Assembly: GCF_011492945.1 (NCBI RefSeq)
Contig: NZ_CP045119.1
Location: forward strand, 1,736,001 to 1,800,000
Source: Rubrobacter tropicus
GTDB taxonomy: Bacteria; Actinomycetota; Rubrobacteria; Rubrobacterales; Rubrobacteraceae
DNA length: 64,000 nucleotides
Reading direction: 5' to 3'
Part shown: positions 52,152-60,517 of the stretch, piece by piece
How positions within the stretch are numbered: position 1 is the first letter of the stretch
Layout of the letters: every line of letters begins with the position of its first letter
Translations under genes and position numbers: made by a program
The notes under the pieces: model-generated
Told to the model about the DNA's origin: nothing
Databases searched by the model: none
Seen by the model: only the letters and a program-made list of their open reading frames with translations

Positions 52152-53267
52152 CTAGAGCGCCCCCGTCTCCTGCAAGAGCTCGAGCGTGCCGCCGAGGTCG
52201 TCGAGGTTGCTCAGGTCCACCTCGGGGCCCTGAACCTCGGAGAGCGGCGGGAGCTCGTCGTTGATCTCCACGCCTTCGGTGAGCGGGTACTCGTAGGTCT
52301 CGTCGGCGAAGTACTGCTGGGCCTCGTCCGAGAGCGCGAACTCAAGGAACTCCCGCCCGGCTTCCGGGTTCGCTGCCGTATCCAGGACGCCCGCCCCGGC
52401 GGCGAGCACGAGGGCGCCGGGGTCCCCGCCTCCGAGGTAGTAGTTGGCGGCGGGCAGGTCGTCGCCCCGCTCTTCCTTGACCTGGAAGAGGTAGTAGTGG
52501 TTGACGAAGGCCACCTGCACCTCGCCCGAGGCGACGCCCTCGACGGCGCTCAGGTTGTCGGGGTAGACGAAGGGGTCGTTAGCCTGCACGCCTTCCAGCC
52601 ACTCCCGGGCGCGGTCTTCACCTTCGAGGACCCGGAGCGCAGTCACGAAGGCCTGGAACGAGCCGTTGGTGGGCGCCCAGCCGATCTTGCCCTCCCATTT
52701 GGGGTCCGTGAAGTCGAAAATGGAGTCTGGCAGATCCCCCTCCGCAAGCTCCTCCGTGTTGTACGCCACGACCCGCGCCCGCCCGGATGTCCCCACCCAG
52801 TCCCCGTCGTCGGCCTTGAACCTCGACGGGACCTTGCCGAGTATGTCATCCGGAAGTCTGGTCAGGCGGCCCTCGTCGTCGAGCGCGCCAAGCGCGCCCG
52901 GGTCCTGGGCGAAGAAGAGGTCGGCCGGGCTGTTCTCGCCCTCTTCCAGGATAGTCGCCGCGAGCTCTGCCGTGTCCCCGTAACGGACCTGCACGTCTAT
53001 GCCGCTCCGCTCCTCGAACTGCTCGAAGATGGGGCCGACGAGCTCCTCGCTTCTGCCGGAATAGACCACCAGAGAGCCCTCGCCGGGCTTGAGCTCTTCC
53101 TGCGCCGTCGTCTCGGAGCCCGTTGTCTCGGACCCGGTGGTTTCTCCCGAACCGCTTTCGCCGCCGCCACCCTGGCCCCCTTGCGGCGGCTGGCCGCAGC
53201 CGGTGGAGATCAGGACCACAAGCGCCAGCACCGCCAGCGCGAGAACAGAGTTCGCGCGTGAGACCAA
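52152..53267 (-). CDS. iron(III) ABC transporter substrate-binding lipoprotein
   Basis: 371 aa from TTG 53267 with AGAGGA upstream. A lipoprotein signal with lipobox LISTGCGQ is followed by a Gly/Ser/Thr/Glu linker (QGGQGGGGESGSGETTGSE) and a family 1 iron-binding fold: LVVYSGRSEELVGPIFEQFE, VQVRYGDTAELAATILEEG, PADLFFAQDPGALGALDDEG and the later YYLGGGDPGALVLAAG. It captures ferric ion outside the membrane for the FbpB/FbpC pair. Fur-like box at 53320-53342. Confidence 0.92.
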   Translation of the reverse strand: MVSRANSVLALAVLALVVLISTGCGQPPQGGQGGGGESGSGETTGSETTGSETTAQEELKPGEGSLVVYSGRSEELVGPIFEQFEERSGIDVQVRYGDTAELAATILEEGENSPADLFFAQDPGALGALDDEGRLTRLPDDILGKVPSRFKADDGDWVGTSGRARVVAYNTEELAEGDLPDSIFDFTDPKWEGKIGWAPTNGSFQAFVTALRVLEGEDRAREWLEGVQANDPFVYPDNLSAVEGVASGEVQVAFVNHYYLFQVKEERGDDLPAANYYLGGGDPGALVLAAGAGVLDTAANPEAGREFLEFALSDEAQQYFADETYEYPLTEGVEINDELPPLSEVQGPEVDLSNLDDLGGTLELLQETGAL

Positions 53268-53319
53268 AATCCCGTCCTCTCCAACGCCGGACCGCCACGG
53301 CCCGACGGAGATATCGTCG

Positions 53320-53342
53320 TAATGACAATCGTTTGCAATAAC
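53320..53342 (-). promoter_or_regulatory. Fur-like operator upstream of the ferric ABC operon
   Basis: TAATGACAATCGTTTGCAAT and three further bases (AAC); AATGA and TCGTT are an imperfect inverted pair. It is 21 of 23 identical to the box before efeO at 58954-58976. It lies 53 bases before the start at 53267. Confidence 0.7.
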
Positions 53343-53422
53343 GTGGTGCTGAGGGTAATCTACGGCGCTGTGGCGCGTCAAGTACCAGGCGGGTGGTTTG
53401 TGAGCTGGATCAAGGCTGTGGC

Positions 53423-54367
53423 ATGAGCCGGGTGCTGGTAACCGGTGCTGCCGGCTTTATCGGGTCGCACCTGGTCGACCGCCTGCTCGCCGAAGGCCGC
53501 GAGGTCATAGGCCTCGACGCCTTTACCGGCTACTACTCCCGCCGTACCAAAGAACGGAATCTCGAGTCGGCGCTGCGGAGCGGCAGGTTCCGGTTGGTGG
53601 AGGGCGACCTACTGGACTTTGACCTGGACGGTATTTTGGACGGCGTGGGACAAGTCGCGCACCTGGCCGCGGAGCCGGGGGTGCGACGGAGCTGGGGCCG
53701 GAACTTCCCCCGCTACGTCGCCCGCAACGTGGTTGCCACCGAGCGCCTGCTCGAAGCGGTAGGCGAGGGGACGAAGCTCGTCTACGCCTCCTCCTCCTCC
53801 GTCTACGGCTCGGACCCCGGTCATCCGGTTGACGAGGGGCATGGGCGTTTTCCGGCCTCGCCTTACGCGCTCTCCAAGCTCGCCGCGGAGGAGCTCGTCG
53901 GGTTGTACGGGCGGGAGCGCGGGGTCCAGGGTACCGTGCTCAGGTACTTCACCGTCTACGGCCCGCGCCAGCGACCCGAGATGGCGCTCTCGCGCTTCCT
54001 GTTTTCGGCGTTGCGGGGCAGGCCGGTCGACGTGTTCGGCGACGGGGGCCAGCTGCGGGACATGACCTTCGTCTCCGACGCGGTCGAGGCGACGGTGGCG
54101 GCGCTCGGGGCGCCGGTCGGGGTGTACAACGTCGGGGGCGGGACGCGGGCGTCGGTGGACGACATGATCCAGACCGTCAGAAAAGTGACGGGTGCCTCGT
54201 TCGAGGTCCGCTACGGACCCGAGGCGGAGGGCGACGTCCGGTCAACCTGGGCCGACTCCGGGCGCGCGGAGCGCGTGCTCGGCTACAAGCCCCGGGTGGG
54301 CCTCGAAGAAGGTGTGGCGGCCCAGGCTGAGTGGGCCGCCCGCGCGCTCGTCGCCGCGCCGGCCTAG
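53423..54367 (+). CDS. NAD-dependent epimerase/dehydratase (nucleotide-sugar)
   Basis: 314 aa, ATG 53423. Extended SDR: VLVTGAAGFIGSHLVDRLLA, catalytic YALSK in FPASPYALSKLAAEE, Ser in YASSSSVYG and nucleotide-sugar features VLRYFTVYGPRQRPEMALSR, VGGGTRASVDDMI. Similar to UDP-glucose/galacturonate 4-epimerases; the sugar is not determined. Followed after 7 bases by a membrane glycosyltransferase-like gene, so it probably supplies envelope glycan precursors. Confidence 0.9.
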   Translation: MSRVLVTGAAGFIGSHLVDRLLAEGREVIGLDAFTGYYSRRTKERNLESALRSGRFRLVEGDLLDFDLDGILDGVGQVAHLAAEPGVRRSWGRNFPRYVARNVVATERLLEAVGEGTKLVYASSSSVYGSDPGHPVDEGHGRFPASPYALSKLAAEELVGLYGRERGVQGTVLRYFTVYGPRQRPEMALSRFLFSALRGRPVDVFGDGGQLRDMTFVSDAVEATVAALGAPVGVYNVGGGTRASVDDMIQTVRKVTGASFEVRYGPEAEGDVRSTWADSGRAERVLGYKPRVGLEEGVAAQAEWAARALVAAPA

Positions 54368-54374
54368 AAGCGCC

Positions 54375-56396
54375 GTGCTGCAGGGGCTCCTGATCCTGGC
54401 CGCCCTCTACCTCCCGGGCCACTTCCTCGCCCCTCTCCTCTCCCGCAAAGACGACGGCCTCACGGAGCTCCTCTTGCTCCGCCTCTGCTCCTCCCTGGCC
54501 CTCGCCGCCCCCCTCCTGACGCTCCTGGCCCTCGCCGGGTGGTTCACCGTGCCCGTGATCGCCGGAAGCCTCGCGCTCCTCGCCGCGGGAGCCTTCTTGC
54601 TCGGCCGCGGCCGGGGCGGAACCGGACGGCCCACCGCCTGGGACTTCGGGGCGCTCGCGCTCGTGGCCGGGAGCTTCGGGCTCTATGGCAGGCCGGCGGA
54701 GTACGTACTAAACAGCAGAGACCCCGGCGTGTACTTCCTGTTCGCGGACAAGTTGGCGCGGACCGGGGCGTTATTGCACAGGGACCCGCTAGTCGGGGCC
54801 GTGGCCTCCTTTCACCCTTTCCTCGAAGGTAGAAAGTACCCCGGGTTCTACGTGTACGGGCAGGACCTTATCGTGCCGCAGTTCTTCCCCGGACCGTTCG
54901 CATTCCTCGGTCTGGGCGACCTTATAGGCGGCACCTGGGGAAACCTCCTGGTAGTCCCCGTCATGGGCGCCCTCTCGGTCGGCGTCGCGTACGCCCTCGG
55001 CAGCGAGCTCTTCGGCCGGTGGGCCGGGCTTCTCGGGGCTGCGCTTCTTGCAGTGAGCTACGCCCAGGTATGGTGGGCCCGGCACCCTTCGAGCGAGGTG
55101 ATGACCGCGCTCTTGGTCCTCGCCGGGCTTTGGTTCGCGACGCGGTTCGCGCGCGGCGCCGGCCCCCTGGCGGGCGTCTTCGCGGGCCTGTTGCTCGGGG
55201 GCGTCATGCTCATCCGGGTCGACGCCTTCCTCGCGGCGGCCGCGATCCCCCTGCTCTTCGTCTTCGACCTCGTCACCCGCCGGCCCGCTCGCCGCTGGCT
55301 CTACCCTGGGGTGCCGCTCGTCGTCTTCGCCGGCCTCACGCTCCTCTATCTGAACACCCTCGGCTCGCGTTACCTGTACGTGATCTACACGGAGCACGGC
55401 CTGAAAGAAGCTCTCGCACTCGTCCCGTACGCCGCACCTTTCGTCCTGATCCTGGCCTGTGCCGTGTTGTACGTCAGGCGCCGGTGGGGGATGGAGATCG
55501 GGGCGTACCTGGAGTCCAGGGGCGGGCGCTTCGCCGTCTTCGGCGCCGCCTGCGTGGCCGTCCTCGCGCTCTGGGCCTACTTCGTCCTGCCCGTGCCGTG
55601 GGAGACCTTGCCGGACGGGTCGCGGGACTTCGACGCGTACAGGACCCAGATCCTGCTGCGCATCGTCTGGTTCGTGACGCCGCCCGTCGCGGCCCTCGGC
55701 CTCGCAGGCTTCGTGCTGGCCGCCCGCCGGTTGGACGCCGGACGAACCCTGCTCTTCGGGGCGTTTCTCGCTTTCGGGTCCCTCTACGCGGTGATCCCGA
55801 ACGTAGCACCAGATCTACCCTGGGCCACCCGGCGGTTCGTGCCCGCCGCTTTCCCGATACTTGCCCTCCTCGCCGCCCACGCGACGGCCGAGATCGGGGC
55901 CGGTATCTCCGAGCTCCTGGGCCGCCGGGCCGGCGCTGTCGTCTCCGCGGCCCTGGCCGCCTTGGCGCTCTCGTGGACCGTCTACACCACGATCCCCATC
56001 CTGATCTTCCAGGAGCTGGACGGGGCGGTCTCCTCTTTCGACAAGATCGAGAAAAAGATACCTGCGGCCGAGGTGGTCTACATGGAGATGCCAGAAGGCT
56101 TCGACGTAACGGCCTCGACCTTCGAGTACCTCTACGGTCGCCCGGTCTTGCCCTACGATCACAATCGCTTCGTCCGGGAGGTGGACGAGCTTCAGGAGGC
56201 CGGCCTCCTCGACGACGCCGTCTACGTCACCACCGACGGCGGCCCGGCGCCGCTGCTCGCCGACTGGGACTTCAGGGAGGTGGCGAAGGCCAGGCTCGAC
56301 CTCCCCCGGCTCGCCGCCGTCGAGAAAGAGCTGCCGACGGTGAAGGAGTCGCTCCGCCTGGACTATCGCGTCTTTCGCGTGGAGAAGGAACGATGA
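54375..56396 (+). CDS. GT39/ArnT-like multi-pass membrane glycosyltransferase
   Basis: 673 aa, GTG start. About 12-13 membrane helices in the first 560 residues, with an acidic loop EYVLNSRDPGVYFLFADKLA after helix 3, the kind of outer loop carrying catalytic acidic residues in GT-C transferases. A C-terminal ~110-residue soluble domain follows (AAEVVYMEMPEGFDVTAS, DEVREVD-like). Family assignment rests on architecture. Likely transfers sugars from a lipid carrier on the outer side. Confidence 0.7.
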   Translation: MLQGLLILAALYLPGHFLAPLLSRKDDGLTELLLLRLCSSLALAAPLLTLLALAGWFTVPVIAGSLALLAAGAFLLGRGRGGTGRPTAWDFGALALVAGSFGLYGRPAEYVLNSRDPGVYFLFADKLARTGALLHRDPLVGAVASFHPFLEGRKYPGFYVYGQDLIVPQFFPGPFAFLGLGDLIGGTWGNLLVVPVMGALSVGVAYALGSELFGRWAGLLGAALLAVSYAQVWWARHPSSEVMTALLVLAGLWFATRFARGAGPLAGVFAGLLLGGVMLIRVDAFLAAAAIPLLFVFDLVTRRPARRWLYPGVPLVVFAGLTLLYLNTLGSRYLYVIYTEHGLKEALALVPYAAPFVLILACAVLYVRRRWGMEIGAYLESRGGRFAVFGAACVAVLALWAYFVLPVPWETLPDGSRDFDAYRTQILLRIVWFVTPPVAALGLAGFVLAARRLDAGRTLLFGAFLAFGSLYAVIPNVAPDLPWATRRFVPAAFPILALLAAHATAEIGAGISELLGRRAGAVVSAALAALALSWTVYTTIPILIFQELDGAVSSFDKIEKKIPAAEVVYMEMPEGFDVTASTFEYLYGRPVLPYDHNRFVREVDELQEAGLLDDAVYVTTDGGPAPLLADWDFREVAKARLDLPRLAAVEKELPTVKESLRLDYRVFRVEKER

Positions 56397-56448
56397 GGCC
56401 GCACGCCCGGATCTTGCGCGAGTCTATTGGTCAGGCTCATGTTGTCAC

Positions 56449-56628
56449 AGCGGTTTGCGGGATCATCGAGCCCGTTGGGGGTGGGCCTACGGGTTCTTAG
56501 GCTTTGAGGTTCCGAGGGGTGGAGGGTCGGGGCCCGCCCGCGGTCTCGTGGCGCACCCCTAAAAATCTGAGTGCCTAAAAACCTGAAAACCTCACCAACG
56601 ATGAGGGTCGGTCTCTCCGCAAACCGCT
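56449..56628. repeat. 180-nt long-hairpin element (copy 1)
   Basis: AGCGGTTTGCGG (56449-56460) is perfectly inverted at 56617-56628. Nested co-centred pairs follow: CATCG/CGATG (56464/56599), GTTGG/CCAAC (56474/56595), TTAGGC/GCCTAA (56497/56573) and AGGGGTG/CACCCCT (56515/56554). Lies between the convergent GT39-like and efeB genes. A related copy is at 62123-62289. No protein, so a MITE-like repeat, ncRNA or bidirectional terminator. Confidence 0.75.
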
Positions 56629-56629
56629 C

Positions 56630-57910
56630 TCAGATCCTATCGAAGAGACGTTCGCCGACGTAGCCGCCTTCGCGGGCCCCTGGCGGGCAGGCTAAGAGGG
56701 CGCTGGCGGTGTGTCGGATGTACTCGTTGAGCCGGTCGTTGGCGGCGAGGCGTTGCTGAAGGGGTACGAACTGCTTGTGGGGGTCTCGCTGGAAGGAGAT
56801 GAAGAAGAGGCCCGCGTCGAGCTGGCCGCGTTCGGCGTCGAAGCCGTCGGTGAAAGAGTAGCCGCGGCGTAGGATCTTCTCCTCGTCGCTGTGGCGGGCG
56901 AGCCGAACGTGGGCATCCTCGGCGATCAGCGGCTCCCCGTTTTCGCTCTTTGCTTCCAGGTCTACCGGATCGAACTCGTCTTCTTTCCCGATCGGAGCGC
57001 CGCTGTACTTGTGGCGGCCGATGCTGGCTTCCTGTTCGCCCAAGGAGACGCGGTCCCAAACCTCTATGAGCATCCTGATCCTGCGCGCCACCAGGTAAGT
57101 CCCGCCCGCCATCCACGACGGCCCCTCGCCCTCCGGCACCCAGACGTGCCGGTCCATGAGATCTGCGTCCTCGGCCTTTATGTTGTTGGTTCCGTCCTTC
57201 ACGCCCATGAGGTTGCGCGGCGTCGCCTGGGTCCTGCTGGTGCTGGCGGTGCGCCCGAAGCCAAGCTGGCTCCACCGCACTACGGCCAGCCCGCGCGAGA
57301 TCCTGACGAGGTTTCGCACGGCGTGGAACGCCACCTGCGGGTCGTCCGCGCAGGCCTGTACGCACAGGTCCCCGTCCGAACGCGCCTCGTCGAGCACATC
57401 ACCCGTCAAAGGCGGCAGCGGCGCTAGCGCGGCCGGCCTCGCCGCTCCGAGCCCGAAGCGGTCCTCGTCCTCCTCGCCGAAGAACGAAGGGCCGAAACCG
57501 AAAGTCAGGGTGAGCCTGGCGGGGGAGAGGTCGAAGGCTTCCCCGGTGTCTTCAGGTGGCAGGAACTCGCTGTGGTTTTCCTCGCCCGCCGGACGGCCCC
57601 GCGTCATGCGCTCCGCGGCCTCCGTCCACGCCCGGAGGAGATCGCGCACCTCCAAAACCTCTTCCGTGACCAGGTCCAACGCCGCGAAGTGCAGGTGCTC
57701 CTGCTGCGCCGTCGCGATGCCGGCCTGGTGGACGTCGCGGAACGCCACGGTCTGAAGGCCGGCCAGGGCCGCCGCCTCGTCCCCGGAATCCCGCGCGTCG
57801 GCGGCTCCACTGAGGGCGGCGTAGCCTCCGGCCCCGAGGGCCAGTCCGGCGCCCGCGGCGCCGGTTACCCGGAACAGGTCCCTGCGGCTGAGCCTCCCGC
57901 CGTCGCCCAC
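56630..57910 (-). CDS. efeB: Dyp-type heme peroxidase EfeB, Tat-exported
   Basis: 426 aa. Twin-arginine signal SRRDLFRVTGAAGAGLALG at the N-terminus. The distal Asp of Dyp peroxidases is in GVKDGTNNI; later HVRLARHSDEEKILRRGYSF holds the proximal His region, and RHKYSGAPIG is typical of the EfeB/YcdB group. In EfeUOB systems EfeB supports ferrous/heme iron acquisition at the outer side of the membrane. The stop lies directly beside the 180-nt hairpin. Second gene of the Fur-boxed operon. Confidence 0.93.
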   Translation of the reverse strand: MGDGGRLSRRDLFRVTGAAGAGLALGAGGYAALSGAADARDSGDEAAALAGLQTVAFRDVHQAGIATAQQEHLHFAALDLVTEEVLEVRDLLRAWTEAAERMTRGRPAGEENHSEFLPPEDTGEAFDLSPARLTLTFGFGPSFFGEEDEDRFGLGAARPAALAPLPPLTGDVLDEARSDGDLCVQACADDPQVAFHAVRNLVRISRGLAVVRWSQLGFGRTASTSRTQATPRNLMGVKDGTNNIKAEDADLMDRHVWVPEGEGPSWMAGGTYLVARRIRMLIEVWDRVSLGEQEASIGRHKYSGAPIGKEDEFDPVDLEAKSENGEPLIAEDAHVRLARHSDEEKILRRGYSFTDGFDAERGQLDAGLFFISFQRDPHKQFVPLQQRLAANDRLNEYIRHTASALLACPPGAREGGYVGERLFDRI

Positions 57911-57925
57911 GACGCCCGTGCCCTT

Positions 57926-58936
57926 CTAGCCTTCGAGTACCTTGCCGACCCGCGAGAGGGGTTCGGCAAGGGCGTCGACCTTCTGGCTGAGGGCGCGGCG
58001 GTCCGCTTCGTTCAGGGTTTCGTAGGAGACCCAGCCGTCGCCCCGCCGGTACTGATCAAGCTCCTCATAGACGCCATCGAAGCCCTCCGTGACCTCGTTG
58101 GCGAGCGTCATGTCCTCGCCGGCCACCTCCGGCTTGAGCTCCTCGAAGGCGACCTCGGAACCCTCCACGTTGGCGTTTATGTCGTAGAGGTCGGTGTGCG
58201 AGTAGCGGTCCTCCTCGCCCGTGATCTTGCCGGCCGACACCTCGTTTAGCAACTCCACCGAGCCCGTGACGAGGTCCGCAGGCTCCAGCTCTAGCTCCTC
58301 GACCTCCTCGTGCAGGTTCTCGACGTCCTCCATGAGCCGGCGGGCGTATTCCTCCTGCCCTTCCGTGGTGTTCTCCTCCCACAGGGCCTTCTCGATCCTG
58401 TGGAACCCGCGCCACTCCTCGTCGGGCACGTCACCTTCCCTGGCGTCGATGTTCGGGTCGTAGTCCCCGAGGGAGGCCGCTACGGGTTCGATCCTCTCCC
58501 ACGGCTCCCGCGCCGGCCCGAAGAGCCGCTTCGCCTCTTCCACGTCGCCGGAGATCACCGCGTCGGTGAACTCCCCGGTCCGGTCCTCCAGCAAATGCAC
58601 CTGCTCCTCGACGTAAACCTCGTACTCGTCGGCCGCCGCGGCCAACTCGGCCGTGCCCCCAACCTCCACTGCCGCCGTCGTCTCTTCAGACGTCGTCTCT
58701 TCAGACGTCGTCTCTTCAGACGTCGTTTCCTCGGAGGTGGTTTCCTCAGAGGTCGTCTCCCCGGAGGTCGTCTCCTCGGCCGTGGTCTCTTCCGTCTTCT
58801 CCCCGCCTCCCCCGTCGTTGCCGCCGTTCGACGGCGGGGGCTGGCCGCAGCCCGCGACCAACAGCGCGAACAGCGCGCCCAGCAGCAAAAACGCCGGTCT
58901 CCCCGGTCCGTGGCCCAGCCGATCTGTCTCGCGCAA
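57926..58936 (-). CDS. efeO: EfeO/EfeM-type iron-binding lipoprotein (M75 imelysin)
   Basis: 336 aa from TTG 58936 with GGAGGG five bases upstream; a longer start would run into the Fur-like box. A lipobox (LLVAGCGQ) follows one signal helix, then a Thr/Glu linker of eight 15-bp repeats (EETTS), then the imelysin domain with the metal motif GFHRIEKALW and FTDAVISGDVEEAKRL. EfeO passes iron to EfeU; no efeU gene is in the window. The linker resembles that of the ferric-binding lipoprotein at 52152. Confidence 0.92.
   Translation of the reverse strand: MRETDRLGHGPGRPAFLLLGALFALLVAGCGQPPPSNGGNDGGGGEKTEETTAEETTSGETTSEETTSEETTSEETTSEETTSEETTAAVEVGGTAELAAAADEYEVYVEEQVHLLEDRTGEFTDAVISGDVEEAKRLFGPAREPWERIEPVAASLGDYDPNIDAREGDVPDEEWRGFHRIEKALWEENTTEGQEEYARRLMEDVENLHEEVEELELEPADLVTGSVELLNEVSAGKITGEEDRYSHTDLYDINANVEGSEVAFEELKPEVAGEDMTLANEVTEGFDGVYEELDQYRRGDGWVSYETLNEADRRALSQKVDALAEPLSRVGKVLEG
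58677..58796 (-). repeat. 15-bp tandem repeats in efeO
   Basis: Eight 15-bp units; the first three (58677-58721) are identical (GTCGTCTCTTCAGAC on the plus strand), the rest diverge. They encode the low-complexity Thr/Glu/Ser lipoprotein tether and could change length by slippage without breaking the frame. Confidence 0.85.
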
Positions 58937-58953
58937 AGAGTCCCTCCGACTAC

Positions 58954-58976
58954 TAATGAAAATCATTTGCAATAAC
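58954..58976 (-). promoter_or_regulatory. Fur-like operator upstream of efeO
   Basis: TAATGAAAATCATTTGCAAT plus AAC. AATGA and TCATT form a perfect inverted pair around AAA. It lies 17 bases before the efeO start, overlapping the likely promoter. 21 of 23 bases match the box at 53320-53342. Confidence 0.75.
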
Positions 58977-59074
58977 CCGGAGGGAAAGTTAATGTACGGC
59001 GGCGGGTCAGGTCAAGCGTGGAGCGAGGTTTATGTGAGGCAGATCAAATCGCGGTCGGGGCGGGGAGGGGCGTC

Positions 59075-60517
59075 GTGAAGGCCGCGTCGGGGTTCGAGAT
59101 CCTGGCGGCCAGGATGTGGAACGTCCTGAACGAGGGGAAGTCCTTCCATCCCGTGTTCGTGGCCGGGATCTTCGTCTTGCTGCACCTCGGCGAGGTCTTC
59201 TCGGCGGGCTTCTGGGGGAGGGCGCTGCCCGCGATCCTGCTCGCGGCGCCCCTCGTCGTACTCTTTGTCCGCTACGACTTTCCGCTGAAGCTGCGGTGGG
59301 CGCTCTGGACGTTCCTGGCGGCGTTCTTACTGGTCTTCAGGTTCGTCGACTGGGGCGCGCTCGCGCTGGCGCTCGGGCTGTACGTCTTCTTTACGGTCTT
59401 CTTCTGGGGGACCTTCTACTATCACTTAAGAACCGGGGCGCCGAAAACCAACTTTCTGAGGTTCTGGAAGCTCGTGCTCGAGAACCCCGACTCGACGAGC
59501 GGGAATTTTCTGGAGCAGGTCCCGAAAGCCCTGATCGTGTTGTTCGCGCTCGAGTATCTCGTCGCGGCGCCGGTTACGGTCGGAAGGGCGCTCGCGGTGC
59601 TCGCTTTCGCGGCGGCGGTGGGGGTGGCGGCCTGGTGGGTGCATCGCAGGTTCTTCGACTGGAAGCCCGCGTATCCGGCGGGGCGGACTCGGACGGTCAA
59701 TCGTGGGGAGGCGTTGGCCAAGCGGGTCATCGTGGTAGTCATCGACGGGTGCAGGCTGGACAGGTTTCACGAGGCCGAGAAACCCTACCTGGAGAAGATG
59801 ATGGCGGGGGGAACGGTCTACGAGTCGGTAGAGACCGTTTACCCGGCGAGGACCGTGGTCTGCTTCTCGTCCATGCTAACGGGGGCCGCGCCCGAGAAGC
59901 ACGGAATAACGTCGAATCTGGTCCTCAAGCTCGGCCTGAAGGTGGAGAGCATCTTCGACGTGCTTCGGAGATCGGGGAAAAAGGGGCGGCTCGTTGGGAT
60001 AGCCCACCTCATAGACGCGTTCGGGGACGACGTGGCGAGCGTTACCAGCGTGGCCCACAACGACAAGATCGACGTCAACCTCATCGCGGCGGGGCGGCGC
60101 GAGCTGGAGGAGCACGACCCCGACCTCCTCGTTCTGCAACTGCTCGCCGTGGACCAGAACGGTCACGTGCGCGGCACCCGCTACCCCGAGTACGTCGAGC
60201 GGATCGAGATCACGGACAACCTCATAGAAGGCTTTATGAGGTGGTGCGAGGAGGAGGGCTACCTCGAAGACGCAGCCGTCGTACTCATGGCCGACCACGG
60301 CCAGGGCATAGGCATAGGCGCCCACGGGCACCTCTCGGAGGGAGAGAGGTTCGTGCCGTTCGCGATGTGGGGCAGCGGCGTCAGGGCCGGGCAGACCGTA
60401 ACGGAGCCCGCCTCCGTCATGGACCTCGCGCCGACAATCTGCTACCTGCTGGGGGTCGAGCCGCCTGAGGGTTCGACCGGGCGGGTGCTCGAAGACGCGC
60501 TGGAGGACCGGGGGTGA
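59075..60517 (+). CDS. membrane-anchored alkaline phosphatase superfamily protein
   Basis: 480 aa, GTG with GGGGAGGGG upstream. Six hydrophobic helices in residues 20-190, then a type I phosphodiesterase/nucleotide pyrophosphatase domain: VIVVVIDGCRLDRFHEAEKP, nucleophile region YPARTVVCFSSMLTGAAPEK with the Thr/Ser position, and metal site VVLMADHGQGIGIGAHGHLS. Might hydrolyse phosphodiesters of envelope polymers. Its stop overlaps the next gene (GTGA). Codes strongly GC-rich. Confidence 0.82.
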   Translation: MKAASGFEILAARMWNVLNEGKSFHPVFVAGIFVLLHLGEVFSAGFWGRALPAILLAAPLVVLFVRYDFPLKLRWALWTFLAAFLLVFRFVDWGALALALGLYVFFTVFFWGTFYYHLRTGAPKTNFLRFWKLVLENPDSTSGNFLEQVPKALIVLFALEYLVAAPVTVGRALAVLAFAAAVGVAAWWVHRRFFDWKPAYPAGRTRTVNRGEALAKRVIVVVIDGCRLDRFHEAEKPYLEKMMAGGTVYESVETVYPARTVVCFSSMLTGAAPEKHGITSNLVLKLGLKVESIFDVLRRSGKKGRLVGIAHLIDAFGDDVASVTSVAHNDKIDVNLIAAGRRELEEHDPDLLVLQLLAVDQNGHVRGTRYPEYVERIEITDNLIEGFMRWCEEEGYLEDAAVVLMADHGQGIGIGAHGHLSEGERFVPFAMWGSGVRAGQTVTEPASVMDLAPTICYLLGVEPPEGSTGRVLEDALEDRG

